A stretch of DNA of 64,000 bases from NCBI RefSeq assembly GCF_001247745.1, contig NZ_LAIR01000002.1:1860001-1924000 (forward strand), read 5' to 3'. Positions 29,697 through 39,798 of the stretch are shown here, in pieces; the stretch's first letter is position 1, and each line of letters begins with the position of its first letter. This stretch comes from Luteipulveratus halotolerans. Its GTDB lineage: Bacteria > Actinomycetota > Actinomycetes > Actinomycetales > Dermatophilaceae. Both the position numbers and the translations under genes were made by a program. The notes beneath the pieces were generated by a model that saw only the letters and a list, made by a program, of their open reading frames with translations, was not told where the DNA came from and did no database searches.

Positions 29697-31384
29697 TGTG
29701 CCGCAGCGGTTTCGGAGTCCTTCGGTCGCTCGACCTCGACCAGGCGCGACGCCTTCTGCGCATCGATCGCCGCGCCCACGAGGCCGGCGAACAGCGGGTG
29801 CGCACGGTGGGGACGCGACAAGAACTCGGGATGAGCCTGGGTCGACACGTAGTACGGGTGGACGTCGGCCGGGAGCTCCACGAACTCCACCAGCAGACCG
29901 TCCGGCGAGGTGCCCGAGAACACGAGCCCGGCCTTCTCCAGCTGCTTGCGGTAGCCGTTGTTGACCTCGTAGCGGTGCCGGTGCCGCTCGGACACCTCTG
30001 TCGAGCCGTACGCGGCGGCGATCACCGAGTCCTGCTGCAGCGCAGCGGGATACGCGCCCAGGCGCATCGTGCCTCCGAGGTCTCCAGCGCCCTCGACGAA
30101 CGCCTTCTGCTCCTCCATGGTCGCGATGACCGCGTGCTTGGTGTCGGGGTCGAACTCCGAGGAGGACGCGCCGTCGATGCCGGCGACGTTGCGGGCGTAC
30201 TCGATGACCATGCACTGCAGCCCAAGACAGATGCCCAGCGTCGGCACCTTGTGCTCGCGCGCCCACCGCAGAGCACCGAGCTTGCCCTCGATGCCCCGGA
30301 CGCCGAAGCCGCCCGGGACGAGGATCGCGTCCACGCCGCCGAGTGCTTTCGAGGCACCCGCGTCGGTCTGGCAGTCGTCGCTCGGCACCCAGCGGATCTT
30401 GACCTTGGCGTCGTGGTGGAAGCCGCCCGCCCGCATCGCCTCGGTGACCGACAGGTAGGCGTCGGGCAGGTCGATGTACTTGCCGACCAGCGCGATCTCG
30501 ACCTGGTGCTCCGGGTGGTGCACGCGACGCAGGAGGTCGTCCCACTCGGTCCAGTCGACGTCACGGAACGGCAGGCCGAGACGGCGTACGACGTAGGCGT
30601 CGAAGCCCTCGCTGTGCAGGACCTTCGGGATGTCGTAGATGCTCGGGGCGTCGACAGCAGCGGCGCAGCCCTCCTGCTCGACGTCGCACATCAGCGAGAT
30701 CTTGCGCTTGATGCTCTCGGGGATCTCACGATCGGCACGCAGCACGAGACCGTCGGGCTGGATACCGACCTGGCGCAGAGCGGCCACGGAGTGCTGCGTC
30801 GGCTTGGTCTTCAGCTCGCCGCTCGGGGCGAGGTAGGGCACGAGCGAGACGTGCAGGAAGAACACGTGGTCGCGGCCGACGTCCTGGCGGACCTGGCGAG
30901 CGGCCTCGAGGAACGGCAGGCTCTCGATGTCACCGACGGTGCCACCGATCTCGGTGATGATGATGTCGGGCGGAGTCGCCGAGGTGGCCTCGGCCCGCAT
31001 GCGTTCCTTGATCTCGTTGGTGATGTGCGGGATCACCTGGACCGTGTCGCCGAGGTACTCACCACGCCGCTCCTTGGCGATCACCTGGTTGTAGACCTGG
31101 CCGGTCGTCACGTTGGCGCTGCCCGAGAGGTTGACCCCGAGGAACCGTTCGTAGTGACCGATGTCCAGGTCGGTCTCGGCGCCGTCCTCGGTGACGAACA
31201 CCTCACCGTGCTGGAACGGGTTCATCGTCCCGGGATCGACATTGAGATAGGGGTCCAGCTTCTGCATCGTCACGCGCAGCCCACGCGCGCGGAGCAGCTG
31301 TCCGAGGCTCGAGGCCGTCAGGCCCTTGCCGAGAGAAGAGGCAACGCCTCCGGTCACAAAGATGTGCTTCGTCGTCTCCACCAC
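29693..31384 (-). CDS. pyrG: CTP synthase
   Basis: Aminates UTP to CTP with ATP and glutamine. The 563 residues contain an N-terminal synthetase domain ([37 protein letters not shown]) and a C-terminal class I glutamine amidotransferase domain with nucleophile cysteine in [10 protein letters not shown] and the His-Glu pair in HPEFLSRP. Length and motifs are complete. It is 42 bases after the GT4 gene in the same direction and overlaps the Nudix gene. Confidence 0.98.
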   Translation of the reverse strand: MVETTKHIFVTGGVASSLGKGLTASSLGQLLRARGLRVTMQKLDPYLNVDPGTMNPFQHGEVFVTEDGAETDLDIGHYERFLGVNLSGSANVTTGQVYNQVIAKERRGEYLGDTVQVIPHITNEIKERMRAEATSATPPDIIITEIGGTVGDIESLPFLEAARQVRQDVGRDHVFFLHVSLVPYLAPSGELKTKPTQHSVAALRQVGIQPDGLVLRADREIPESIKRKISLMCDVEQEGCAAAVDAPSIYDIPKVLHSEGFDAYVVRRLGLPFRDVDWTEWDDLLRRVHHPEHQVEIALVGKYIDLPDAYLSVTEAMRAGGFHHDAKVKIRWVPSDDCQTDAGASKALGGVDAILVPGGFGVRGIEGKLGALRWAREHKVPTLGICLGLQCMVIEYARNVAGIDGASSSEFDPDTKHAVIATMEEQKAFVEGAGDLGGTMRLGAYPAALQQDSVIAAAYGSTEVSERHRHRYEVNNGYRKQLEKAGLVFSGTSPDGLLVEFVELPADVHPYYVSTQAHPEFLSRPHRAHPLFAGLVGAAIDAQKASRLVEVERPKDSETAAAQ

Positions 31385-31426
31385 GGGCTGCCAGTCTACG
31401 TCACCGAAACCGGGGTCGGTCCACCG

Positions 31427-32515
31427 CTAGGCCGGAGTGTCGCCGACGACGTCCTCGTAGACCGCCAGCGCGTCCTCGACCGCCGTATCGCGGTCGGGCA
31501 GCTGCGCGCCGCGGGCGGCCGACAGTCGGGCCAGATCCGCGCGGTACGCCGGATCACCGGCCACCTGTCCGATCGCGGCCCCCAGCGCTGCGGGATCGCC
31601 TTCGGCGACGAGGACACCTGCGGTCTCGACGACCGCGCGCGTGCCGCCGACGTCGGTCGCCACGACCGGACATCCGGCGAGCAGTGCCTCCTGCAACCAC
31701 ACGGGCTGCCCCTCCCAATGCGCACTGGAGACCACCAGGTCGCTCGCCCGCAGCAGATCAGGCACATCGCTGCGGTGTCCCAGCAGCCGCACGGGCAACG
31801 ACTCGGCGGCGATGCGGTCGGCGAGATGGTCGTGCAGCGGACCCTCCCCCGCGACCGCCACCGTCAGCGCAGTGTCGGGGTCGACGAACGGCAGGGCGTC
31901 CAGCAGGAGGTCGAGTCCCTTCTGCGGCGCGAGACGCCCCACGACCAGCGCGAGGCAACCGGGGGCGCCGAGCTCCCTGCGTACGGCCTCCTCGCTGCGT
32001 CGAGCAGGCGGCAGCGCCGGCGCAGCGACCACTGCAGGCCGCACGTCGTCAGCACCCAGCTGGCGCATCCGCAGCACGAGGTCCGGCGACACCCCGAGCA
32101 CGGCGCGTGCACGTGCGGCGACGACGCGTTCGAGAGCCTGGAACACGACTCTGCTGGGACCGGGCGGTGCGGCGTTGTGCAGCGTCACGAGCACCGGCAC
32201 CACTCGAGTCGTCAGCGCAGCCATCGCACCCGCACGCAGGCCGTGCGCGTGGACCAGGTCGTGCTCGTGCACGGCAGCCCGGAGGATGCGCATGGTGCGG
32301 GCGTCGGCGACAGGGTGCGGTCGGTCTGCGATCCCCACCTCGACCACGGCTGCGCCGGCACCAGCGAAGTCGTAGCGCCGCTCCACCTCGGGCGGGCACG
32401 CCACGGTGACACGGTGCCCGCGCGAGAGCAGACCGACGGCCAGCTCGTGGACGTGCCGTCCCGCTCCACCGGCGACGAGGCCGACCACGAGCAGAATTCG
32501 TCGGGACCCGCTCAC
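31427..32515 (-). CDS. GT4 family glycosyltransferase
   Basis: A 362-residue GT-B enzyme. The N-terminal GGAGRHVHELAVGLLSRGH is the acceptor-side motif; VVGRLAPQKGLDLLLDAL starts the C-terminal donor domain, and HWEGQPVWLQEALLAGCPVVATDVGG is the E-x7-E-type sugar-nucleotide site. Sugar and acceptor are unknown. Its ATG overlaps the MurJ-like stop by four bases, which ties it to lipid-linked intermediates or the cell surface by context. Confidence 0.85.
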   Translation of the reverse strand: MSGSRRILLVVGLVAGGAGRHVHELAVGLLSRGHRVTVACPPEVERRYDFAGAGAAVVEVGIADRPHPVADARTMRILRAAVHEHDLVHAHGLRAGAMAALTTRVVPVLVTLHNAAPPGPSRVVFQALERVVAARARAVLGVSPDLVLRMRQLGADDVRPAVVAAPALPPARRSEEAVRRELGAPGCLALVVGRLAPQKGLDLLLDALPFVDPDTALTVAVAGEGPLHDHLADRIAAESLPVRLLGHRSDVPDLLRASDLVVSSAHWEGQPVWLQEALLAGCPVVATDVGGTRAVVETAGVLVAEGDPAALGAAIGQVAGDPAYRADLARLSAARGAQLPDRDTAVEDALAVYEDVVGDTPA

Positions 32516-34152
32516 CGTGTCACTCGCGCGGGCCGAAGGCGGTCGCGCACCATCCGTGCGCTCGAGGAGTCAGCCACAAGGAGAACCGTCGCATAGACCG
32601 CAGCCGCCGCTGCAGCGACCACCACCCCGGACGCGATCGCTCCCACCACCGACGCGGCGTCGAGGTGGTGAGCGACGGTGGTGCCGACCGCCCCGCCCAC
32701 GATGCCGGCGACGACGGATGCACCCGCAGTGCGCAGGGCCGGCGCGGTCGCGTGGCGTCCCCAGGCGCGAGTCACGAGGCCCACGAGCAGCAGCGCCGCC
32801 AGTGTCATGCCGGCCGTGCTCGACCAGCCGAGAACGCTGAGCGCAGAACGCGATCCGGAGCCGTCAGAGACCAGGACTAGGGGCACGACCGCTGCCACCA
32901 GCCAGCCGACGGCGACTGCGCACGCACCGTGCCACGGGTTGCCGCGCACGTAGAGCGCACGCTGCAGAAGAGCGATCACGGCGAAGCCGACCAAGCCTCC
33001 GGCGTAGGCGACCAGCGCGGGTTCCATGGACGAGATGGACGAGCCGGCCGCACTGTGACGACTGGCGTCGATCAGCTCGAAGAACCGGCCGACGGGTCGA
33101 GCGACGCTGACGAGCACCGCGCTGCCGAGCACACCGACCACGACCACCGTGCGCAAGGAGCGTGCCACGACGCTCGCTCCGGGATCGTCGGCCGCTTCAC
33201 GGTCGCCCACCATGCTCGGGAAGGCGGCCGTGGCGACCGGCACGGCGAGCACGGCGTACGGGAGGAGGTAGACCGCCTGGACGTAGCTGTAGACGTTGAG
33301 CGTGCCTGTGCCTCCGCGGTGGTTGCTCACGGTCGCCGTTGCGACCACGGCGACCTGCTGCGCGATCAGGGCGAGCACACCCGCGCCGGCGAGATGCACC
33401 GCGCGGCGACCCGCCCCGGGCGGGAAGGTCCAGGTGGGCCGCAGGCGTACGCCGAGCCGACGCACAGGCACCAGCAGCGGCAGGCTGAGCGCTGCGACAC
33501 CGAGCGTCGTACCGCCTGCGAGCGCTGCCACGGCATCGGCGCCGAGGGACTCCGGTCGACCGTCGCTCCCCGTCGCCAGATGGCCGTACAGCAGGTACGC
33601 GAGGATCACGACCGCGCTCGACGGCAGCGGCGCGAGAGCCGCGGCCAGGAAACGACGATGCGCCTGGAGGACGCCGGCCAGGACGATGCCGACGCCGTAC
33701 AGCGGGATCTGCGGGGCGAACGTCAGGACCATCGTCACGGCGAGGTCGACGCGGCCCGCCTGCGCGCAGCCGAGCTCGGAGCGCCCGCCCAGCAGCCAGG
33801 TCGACAGCGGGCGCGCGAGGACCGCGAGGAGCAGCGCGAGCGGGACGAGAACGGTCAGTGCCCAGGTGATCAGCGCAGAGGCGACGTCGTCGGCCTCGTC
33901 GTCGCGTCCACGCGCCAACGCGCCCGCGACCAGGGGTACGGCCACTGCGGCCAACGCTCCCCCGGCGGCGACCTCGAACAGGACATTGGGCAGCAGGTTG
34001 GCGGTGGCGTAGACCTCGCCGACGCAGGTGCCTCCGACCGAGCCGGAGAACGCGATCCAGCGCCCGAATCCGACGACCCGGGCCAGAAGGGTGATCACCG
34101 CGATCATGCCTGCGGCTGCGAGGAGCCCACCGCGGGCGGTGCGACCACTCAC
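32512..34152 (-). CDS. MurJ/MviN-like lipid flippase
   Basis: A 546-residue membrane protein with about 14 hydrophobic segments and the MATE/MOP fold of MviN proteins. The N-terminal AAGMIAVITLLARVVGFGRW and the VYATANLLPNVLFEVAAGGALAAVAVP helix are typical. Members move undecaprenyl-linked sugars across the membrane. The main MurJ of actinobacteria is usually encoded near the origin with a kinase-like domain; this one lacks that domain and may be a paralogue. It sits between the MraY-like and GT4 genes. Confidence 0.82.
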   Translation of the reverse strand: MSGRTARGGLLAAAGMIAVITLLARVVGFGRWIAFSGSVGGTCVGEVYATANLLPNVLFEVAAGGALAAVAVPLVAGALARGRDDEADDVASALITWALTVLVPLALLLAVLARPLSTWLLGGRSELGCAQAGRVDLAVTMVLTFAPQIPLYGVGIVLAGVLQAHRRFLAAALAPLPSSAVVILAYLLYGHLATGSDGRPESLGADAVAALAGGTTLGVAALSLPLLVPVRRLGVRLRPTWTFPPGAGRRAVHLAGAGVLALIAQQVAVVATATVSNHRGGTGTLNVYSYVQAVYLLPYAVLAVPVATAAFPSMVGDREAADDPGASVVARSLRTVVVVGVLGSAVLVSVARPVGRFFELIDASRHSAAGSSISSMEPALVAYAGGLVGFAVIALLQRALYVRGNPWHGACAVAVGWLVAAVVPLVLVSDGSGSRSALSVLGWSSTAGMTLAALLLVGLVTRAWGRHATAPALRTAGASVVAGIVGGAVGTTVAHHLDAASVVGAIASGVVVAAAAAAVYATVLLVADSSSARMVRDRLRPARVTR

Positions 34153-34165
34153 CTCGGGCCCACCG

Positions 34166-34948
34166 TCATGGCCGCGGACGCCCCCAGGCGTCGAGCTCGC
34201 GCAGGCCCGGCGTGCTGGCGATCACCCGCGAGAAGCTCACGCGCTCCGATGCGAGGGTCAGGACGACCACTGCGCCCGCGGCCGCCCACCGACTCCGCGT
34301 GCCGAGGGTGATGGCGAGGGCACTGCCGAGGAGTGCACCCAGAGCGTTGGCGCCGGTGTCGCCCATCATCGCCTCACCGCGCAGGTCCTCTGGCAGTGCG
34401 GCGACCGCGGCGCCCATGCCGGCGGCAGCCACGCTCGACCCCGCGAACGTGATGGGGACGCCGACGATCAGAGCGACCTTCAGCGCCCGGCCCGGACGCA
34501 GGTCGAACAGGTTGAGCAGGTTGGCGCCGCCGGCGATGAGCACTGCACCGGCCGGCGTACCGAGCCCGACGTGATCGCGGTCGAGCGCCCAGGCCGTGGC
34601 CAGGCCGGTGGCTCCCAGGCCGAGCACCTTGACGGCACCGGTGGTCACCTCACCGCGGCGAAGGGCAGCAAGATGGCCCTTCAGTCCCTTGCTGTCGGTG
34701 CTGCCGACGAGATCGTCCAGGACACCGAGTGCTCCCGCTGCAGCGGCGGCTCCGGCCACCGGCGGTGCGGTGAGTGCGACGGTCACGCATCCAGCGACCA
34801 GAGCCGGACCCTCGAGCAGGGTCACGGGACGACCGGCGTGGTTGGTGCGCTCCCAGCGCTGAGCGCCGCCGGGCGGTCGTCGCCGCAGCAACGGCAGCGC
34901 GGCACGCACGGCGACACCGGCGAGCGCCGCGCAGAGCAGCCGGTTCAC
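34166..34948 (-). CDS. MraY/WecA-like glycosyl-1-phosphate transferase superfamily protein
   Basis: A 260-residue membrane protein with about eight hydrophobic stretches. It keeps superfamily landmarks: the N-terminal NHAGRPVTLLEGP segment, a DD pair in LGVLDDLVG, NLLNLFDLRPGRALK in place of the usual Asn-x-x-Asp motif, and MMGDTGANALGALLGS. It is shorter than MraY (about 350), so some helices are missing or it is a distinct subfamily. The overlap with mctB (ATGA) and 13-base gap to the flippase gene make a shared pathway likely. Confidence 0.72.
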   Translation of the reverse strand: MNRLLCAALAGVAVRAALPLLRRRPPGGAQRWERTNHAGRPVTLLEGPALVAGCVTVALTAPPVAGAAAAAGALGVLDDLVGSTDSKGLKGHLAALRRGEVTTGAVKVLGLGATGLATAWALDRDHVGLGTPAGAVLIAGGANLLNLFDLRPGRALKVALIVGVPITFAGSSVAAAGMGAAVAALPEDLRGEAMMGDTGANALGALLGSALAITLGTRSRWAAAGAVVVLTLASERVSFSRVIASTPGLRELDAWGRPRP

Positions 34949-35892
34949 TCGCCCTCCGACAGGTTGGGTGTGATCGTCGTCGCGGTGTCCGCGAGGCCGA
35001 ACTGCCCGGCCTGACCCTTGAACTCCTCGCGCAGCGCCAGGACGAGCGCCGCCTGTCCGACCGACATGTCGCCGTCGTCGACCGTGCTCATCGCGCCAGT
35101 GACCTCAGGGCTGTGACGGAGGGCGTTGACGAGCCCGTCCGGTGAGGTCAGGTCGTCCTTGACCGGCCCGGACGCAACACCCACCACCGGGCGCCCTGAC
35201 AGCCCGATGGCCGTGATCACGTCACTCCACGCCTTGACCGTCGAGGCGTTGTCGCCTCCGGCGGACATGCCCGGCCAGAGCACGACCACCGATGCCGCTT
35301 GCGTGGGACCGGCAGGTTCGGACTCGCCCAGGTCGTTGTCCTTGAGCTGCCCCAGGACGCCCGTGGCTGCTTCGTCAGGGCGCCCACCCGAGCCGGAGTG
35401 CGCGACCGACTCGACGATGACTTTGCCCGCGAGCCTGTTCTTGGGGATGGACGCCGTGTCCAGCCCGAGCGCGGTGGCGGCGTCACGCACCACCCGGTCA
35501 CGGTCGCTACCGCTGCCGCTGACCCAGCTCTCGTCCAGGCGCAGCGTCGTGGTCACACTGGCACCGGCCGTACGAAGGCTGTCGCGGCTGGAGTCGACCA
35601 GACCGTCGTCGGTGCCGGGCAGCACCACGACGGCGACGGTGCGTCCGGAGAGCTGGCCCGGCAGCACCTTCGGTGCGACCGACTCGGCGTACGCGTCCTG
35701 CCGACCGACGACCTTCTCGGCGGCCTTGCGCTGATCACGTGCGTCGTTGAGCTGGCGACGTTGGCTCTCGACCTGCTGGTTGAGACTGCCGGCCAGGCCG
35801 TCCCGCAGGCTGGTGGCGCCGATGACGATGCCCACCGCCAGCGCGAGGAAGACCGCCACGATCGAGACGATGTGGTAGCGGAAGTCGATCAT
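34945..35892 (-). CDS. MctB/SteB family protein (copper transporter domain)
   Basis: A 315-residue protein that starts at ATG 35892, overlapping the steA stop (ATGA). It begins MIDFRYHIVSIVAVFLALAV with a single transmembrane helix, followed by a coiled coil (about residues 30-60) and an extracytoplasmic domain. The M. tuberculosis homologue Rv1698 is called MctB (copper tolerance), and the corynebacterial homologue next to SteA is SteB, needed for cell separation. Context here favours a division role, but the sequence cannot decide. Confidence 0.82.
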   Translation of the reverse strand: MIDFRYHIVSIVAVFLALAVGIVIGATSLRDGLAGSLNQQVESQRRQLNDARDQRKAAEKVVGRQDAYAESVAPKVLPGQLSGRTVAVVVLPGTDDGLVDSSRDSLRTAGASVTTTLRLDESWVSGSGSDRDRVVRDAATALGLDTASIPKNRLAGKVIVESVAHSGSGGRPDEAATGVLGQLKDNDLGESEPAGPTQAASVVVLWPGMSAGGDNASTVKAWSDVITAIGLSGRPVVGVASGPVKDDLTSPDGLVNALRHSPEVTGAMSTVDDGDMSVGQAALVLALREEFKGQAGQFGLADTATTITPNLSEGE

Positions 35893-37136
35893 TCGAACAC
35901 TCCTGTGAGCCAGGACCAGAAGCCGTCCCACCGGGAGCCGATCAGCTGGAAGATGGTGTCACCGGCCGGGGTGCTGGCCAGGGCGACGAACAGCGCGAGA
36001 AAACCGGACAGCACCAGGACCACGAGCATCCAGGTGGGCACCGTCGTGCGGTAGAGCCGGCTCACTCCCTTGGCGTCGACGAGCTTGCTCCCCACCCGCA
36101 GGCGGGTCAGGAAGGTGCTCGCCATACCTGCCCGTCCCTTGTCCAGGAACTCCACGAGCGTCGCGTGCGTACCGACGGCGACGATCAGGTCAGCGCCCTT
36201 GTCGTCGGCGAGCAGCATCGCGATGTCCTCGCTGGTGCCGGTGGCCGGGAACACCACGGGGTCCCGAACGCCGAGCTCCTCGACACGGACCAGGCCAGGA
36301 GCCTTGCCGTCGCGGTAGGCGTGCACGACGACCTCGGCTCCGCTGGTCAGCGTCGCGTCGCTGACGGAGTCCATGTCCCCGACGATCATGTGCGGCTTCA
36401 TCCCGGCCTCGACCAGCGCGTCAGCGCCTCCGTCGACGCCGATGAGCACCGGCTTGTAGTCGCGGATGAAGGGGCGGAGGATCTGGATGTCCTCCTTGTA
36501 GTGGTAGCCGCGGACGACGACCAGGACGGGTCGGCCGTCCATGTCGGTGCGGATGTCCGGCAGTCCGACGCCGTCCAGCAGGAGGTCGCGCTCCTCACGG
36601 AGGTACTCCATGGTGTTGGCGGCGAACGCCTCCATCTGGGTCGACAGCCCGGCTCGCGCGTCCTCGAGGGCTTCCTGGACGGACGCGGTCGTCATCAACG
36701 TGCCTCGCGCGACCACGGTGTCTCCGACGACCAGGTCGCCGTCGGACACCTGCGCCAGCTCGCCGTCCGACACTGCGGCCATGACGCCCTCACCGGCGCG
36801 GTCGATGAGCGGGATGCCGGCGTCGACCAGGATGGCCGGCCCGAGGTTGGGGTAGCGACCGCTGATGGACTCGGCGGCGTTGACCACTGCGGCCGGCCGG
36901 CAGGCGACGAGTGCCTCGGCGCTCACCTGGTCGATGTCACGGTGGTTGATGACGGCGATGTCACCGGGCCGTAGGCGCTTGGTGAGGTTCTTGGTGCGTG
37001 CGTCGACCCGCACGGTCCCGCCGACACCGGCGGGCTCCGGGGTCACGTGCCGACGCAGGGAAAACCTCATCCGCCCCATCGTGCCACGGCCGGCTCGTCT
37101 CTCCTGTGCTGTCTCGGGCTCGGACGACGCGCTCAT
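35889..37136 (-). CDS. steA: SteA-like putative cytokinetic ring protein
   Basis: A 415-residue protein of the SteA family, whose central part resembles thiamin pyrophosphokinase (GVDGGADALVEAGMKPHMIVGDMDSVSD, then FPATGTSEDIAMLLA). A hydrophobic segment near the C-terminus (about 368-388) would anchor it in the membrane. In Corynebacterium SteA works with SteB in daughter-cell separation. The ATG at 37136 overlaps the recN stop (ATGA); an internal ATG at MRFSLRR is an alternative. It matches Rv1697 in position. Confidence 0.87.
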   Translation of the reverse strand: MSASSEPETAQERRAGRGTMGRMRFSLRRHVTPEPAGVGGTVRVDARTKNLTKRLRPGDIAVINHRDIDQVSAEALVACRPAAVVNAAESISGRYPNLGPAILVDAGIPLIDRAGEGVMAAVSDGELAQVSDGDLVVGDTVVARGTLMTTASVQEALEDARAGLSTQMEAFAANTMEYLREERDLLLDGVGLPDIRTDMDGRPVLVVVRGYHYKEDIQILRPFIRDYKPVLIGVDGGADALVEAGMKPHMIVGDMDSVSDATLTSGAEVVVHAYRDGKAPGLVRVEELGVRDPVVFPATGTSEDIAMLLADDKGADLIVAVGTHATLVEFLDKGRAGMASTFLTRLRVGSKLVDAKGVSRLYRTTVPTWMLVVLVLSGFLALFVALASTPAGDTIFQLIGSRWDGFWSWLTGVFE

Positions 37137-38869
37137 CCCTGGGTCGACTTGAGCAGCTCGCGTGCGTGCCGTCGAGCGGCCTTGCTGTCGCTGACACCGC
37201 CGAGCATGCGGGCGAGCTCGGCCTCGCGCTCGGCGCCACGGACGACGGTCACCCCGCTGGAGGTCACCTGCCCGTCGTCCTGCTTGTGCACGACCAGGTG
37301 CTGGTCGGCGTACGCCGCGACCTGGGCGAGGTGGGTCACCACGATGACCTGGGCGTGCTCGGCGAGGGCCTTGAGCCGGGCGCCGACGTCGAGTGCGGCC
37401 GCACCACCCACCCCGGCATCGACCTCGTCGAACACGAAGGTCGGCAGGTCGCCCGAGGCGGTCACCACCTCCAGGGCGAGCATGACGCGCGAGAGCTCGC
37501 CGCCGCTCGCGGCCTTGGCGACCGTTCGCGGCGGTGCGCCCTTGTTGGCGGCGAGCATGATCTCGACGTCGTCGACGCCGTGAGCAGCCGTACGCACCTG
37601 CCGGCCGTCCGGGAGGAGCAGACCGTCGTCGTGCTCGTGCTGCCGAACCGCGACCTCGACGCGGGCCGATCCCATCGCCAGGTGAGCGAGCTCTTCGCCG
37701 ACTCGCGTGCCGAGGGTGCGCGCTGCGTCCTGGCGCGCGGCGCTCAGGGCCGCCGCGGCAGCCCCGAGCCGCGGCTCGAGATCGCCCACGGTCTCCTGCA
37801 GCATGTTGATGCGGTCATCGGTGCCGGCGAGGTCTGCTGCCTCCTTGGCCGCGTCCTTGCTCCAGGCCAGGACCTCATCGACCGACTCGCCGTACTTGCG
37901 CAGCAGCGCCGTGATGGCTGCTCGCCGGTCGTTGACCTCATCGAGCCTGCCGGGCTCGACGTCGACGTCGGCGGTGTACGACGCGAGGTCGGCTCCGAGG
38001 TCGGCCGCGAGCACACCGAGCTCACGGAGGCGACTGTCGAGCTCGGCCAGTGCCGGGTCGTGGTCGGTCAAGGTCGTGAGGCCAGCACGGGCGTGGGACA
38101 CCAGATCGACGACGGACGGGCCGGCGTCGTCGGTGTCTTCCTCATCGCCCATCAGGGCGACGTGAGCCGTCCGACCTCCACCGCGCAGCGCGTCCGCGTT
38201 GGCCAGCCGCTCGGCCTCCGCCGCCAGCGCGGTGTCCTCACCGGGCTGCGGGTCGACCTTCTCGATCTCCTCCAATGAGGCGGTGAGCGAGTCCAGCCGA
38301 AGCAGCCGCTCTCGCTGAGCTGTCGTGAGATCGGCGAGCTCAGCGCGTGCGCTCTCGAGCGCGTCGTACAGCTCGCGGTACTGCTTCGCGGCGACCGCCA
38401 CCGGCTCCCCCGCGAAGCTGTCCAGCACCAGCCGGTGCTGCTCGGGCTGCTGGAGGCGCCACTGGTCCGCCTGACCGTGCACGGCGACCAGGTGGTGGCC
38501 GAGCTCACCGAGCAGGCCCACGGGCGCCGATCGTCCTCCCACGTGGGCGCGCGAACGGCCAGAAGCCGACACCGTCCGCGACATGATCAGCGCGTCGTCG
38601 ACGTCGGCCCCGGCCTCGACGGCGCGCACGACCGCCGGATGGTCTGCCGCCACCTCGACGACGCCCTCGACCAGGGCCTGGTCGGCGCCCGTGCGCACCC
38701 GCCCTGCGTCAGCGCGTTCGCCGAGCAGCAGCCCGAGGCCGGACACCACCATCGTCTTGCCGGCACCGGTCTCGCCCGTGACGACGTTGAGGCCGTCGGC
38801 GAGCTGCAGGACCGCGTCGTCGATGACGCCGAGCCCCCTGATCCTGATCTCGCGTAGCACGGCGGCCAC
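37133..38869 (-). CDS. recN: DNA repair protein RecN
   Basis: An SMC-like ATPase of 578 residues acting in double-strand break repair. It has Walker A VVTGETGAGKTM, a long central coiled coil, and the ABC signature ASGGELSRVMLALEV followed by Walker B TFVFDEVDAGVGG. I chose GTG 38869 just before AAVLREIRIRGLGVIDDA; GTG 38860 is also possible. It starts 29 bases after the nadK stop and overlaps steA. Confidence 0.95.
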   Translation of the reverse strand: MAAVLREIRIRGLGVIDDAVLQLADGLNVVTGETGAGKTMVVSGLGLLLGERADAGRVRTGADQALVEGVVEVAADHPAVVRAVEAGADVDDALIMSRTVSASGRSRAHVGGRSAPVGLLGELGHHLVAVHGQADQWRLQQPEQHRLVLDSFAGEPVAVAAKQYRELYDALESARAELADLTTAQRERLLRLDSLTASLEEIEKVDPQPGEDTALAAEAERLANADALRGGGRTAHVALMGDEEDTDDAGPSVVDLVSHARAGLTTLTDHDPALAELDSRLRELGVLAADLGADLASYTADVDVEPGRLDEVNDRRAAITALLRKYGESVDEVLAWSKDAAKEAADLAGTDDRINMLQETVGDLEPRLGAAAAALSAARQDAARTLGTRVGEELAHLAMGSARVEVAVRQHEHDDGLLLPDGRQVRTAAHGVDDVEIMLAANKGAPPRTVAKAASGGELSRVMLALEVVTASGDLPTFVFDEVDAGVGGAAALDVGARLKALAEHAQVIVVTHLAQVAAYADQHLVVHKQDDGQVTSSGVTVVRGAEREAELARMLGGVSDSKAARRHARELLKSTQG

Positions 38870-38898
38870 TGTAGTGACGATCGGTGACGTTGCGTGCG

Positions 38899-39798
38899 TC
38901 AGCGCCGCCCGCGGCCCCGCCAGCCGTCGACCGGGAGGTCGAACTTGGCGACGAGACGGTCGGTGAACGGCGCGTCGGTGAGGCGGGCGAGGTGCACGGA
39001 GCGGTCGCTGCGGTGCGCCTCGATGCGCGCCCCCGCAGGCAGGTCGAACGATCGTCGACCGTCGAACCACAGCACTCCGCGACCCGCGGACGACGGCACC
39101 AGCTCGATGGCCAGCTGAGCCTGCGGACCGAGCACCATCGGTCGGGCGAACAACGCATGCGCCGAGATCGGGACGAGCAGCAACGCCTCGACGCCGGGCC
39201 ACATCACCGGCCCGCCGGCGGAGAAGGCGTACGCAGTGGAGCCGGTCGGCGTCGACATCACGACGCCGTCACATCCCCACGTCGAGAGCGGTCGGCCGTC
39301 GATCTCGACGACGAGCTCGAGCATGCGCTCTCGTGCAGCCTTCTCGACCGTCGCCTCGTTGAGCGCCCAGCCCTCGCAGACGATCGTGCCGTCGACCCGT
39401 GCCGTGACCTCGATGGTCTGGCGTTCCTCGACGGTCCAGGCGCGATCGGCGATTCCGGCGACCGTCGCGTGCACGTCCTCGGGCTCTGCTTCGGCGAGGA
39501 AGCCGACGTGCCCCAGGTTGATGCCCAGCAGCGGGACGCCGGTGTCGCGGACGGTCTCGGCGCCGCGCAGGATCGTGCCGTCTCCGCCGAGGACGACGAC
39601 GAGCTCGGTACCGACCGCAGGGTTCTCAGCGCTGGCGAGCGCGACGTTGGGTTGGTCGAGGAGCCCGAACGCCGCGAGCTCCTCGTGCCCGCCGACGACA
39701 TCGATGCCGTGATCGGCGAGGCCGCGCACGAGCGCGACCGCGACCTCGATCGCCTCGGGACGGCGCGGGTGCCCGACCAGCAGGATGCGGCGGGTCAT
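38899..39798 (-). CDS. nadK: NAD kinase
   Basis: Phosphorylates NAD to NADP. The 299 residues hold the GGDGTILRGAETV motif, INLGHVGFLAE, the ALNEATVEK segment and STPTGSTAYAFSAGGP, all diagnostic. The start is ATG 39798, overlapping the tlyA stop (ATGA); it lies two positions from the usual tlyA-nadK-recN order of actinobacteria. Confidence 0.96.
   Translation of the reverse strand: MTRRILLVGHPRRPEAIEVAVALVRGLADHGIDVVGGHEELAAFGLLDQPNVALASAENPAVGTELVVVLGGDGTILRGAETVRDTGVPLLGINLGHVGFLAEAEPEDVHATVAGIADRAWTVEERQTIEVTARVDGTIVCEGWALNEATVEKAARERMLELVVEIDGRPLSTWGCDGVVMSTPTGSTAYAFSAGGPVMWPGVEALLLVPISAHALFARPMVLGPQAQLAIELVPSSAGRGVLWFDGRRSFDLPAGARIEAHRSDRSVHLARLTDAPFTDRLVAKFDLPVDGWRGRGRR

Noticed and set aside
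29798..32596. Open frame of 932 codons on the plus strand
   Set aside because: Antisense of pyrG and the GT4 gene, with His/Arg/Val-rich meaningless translation.
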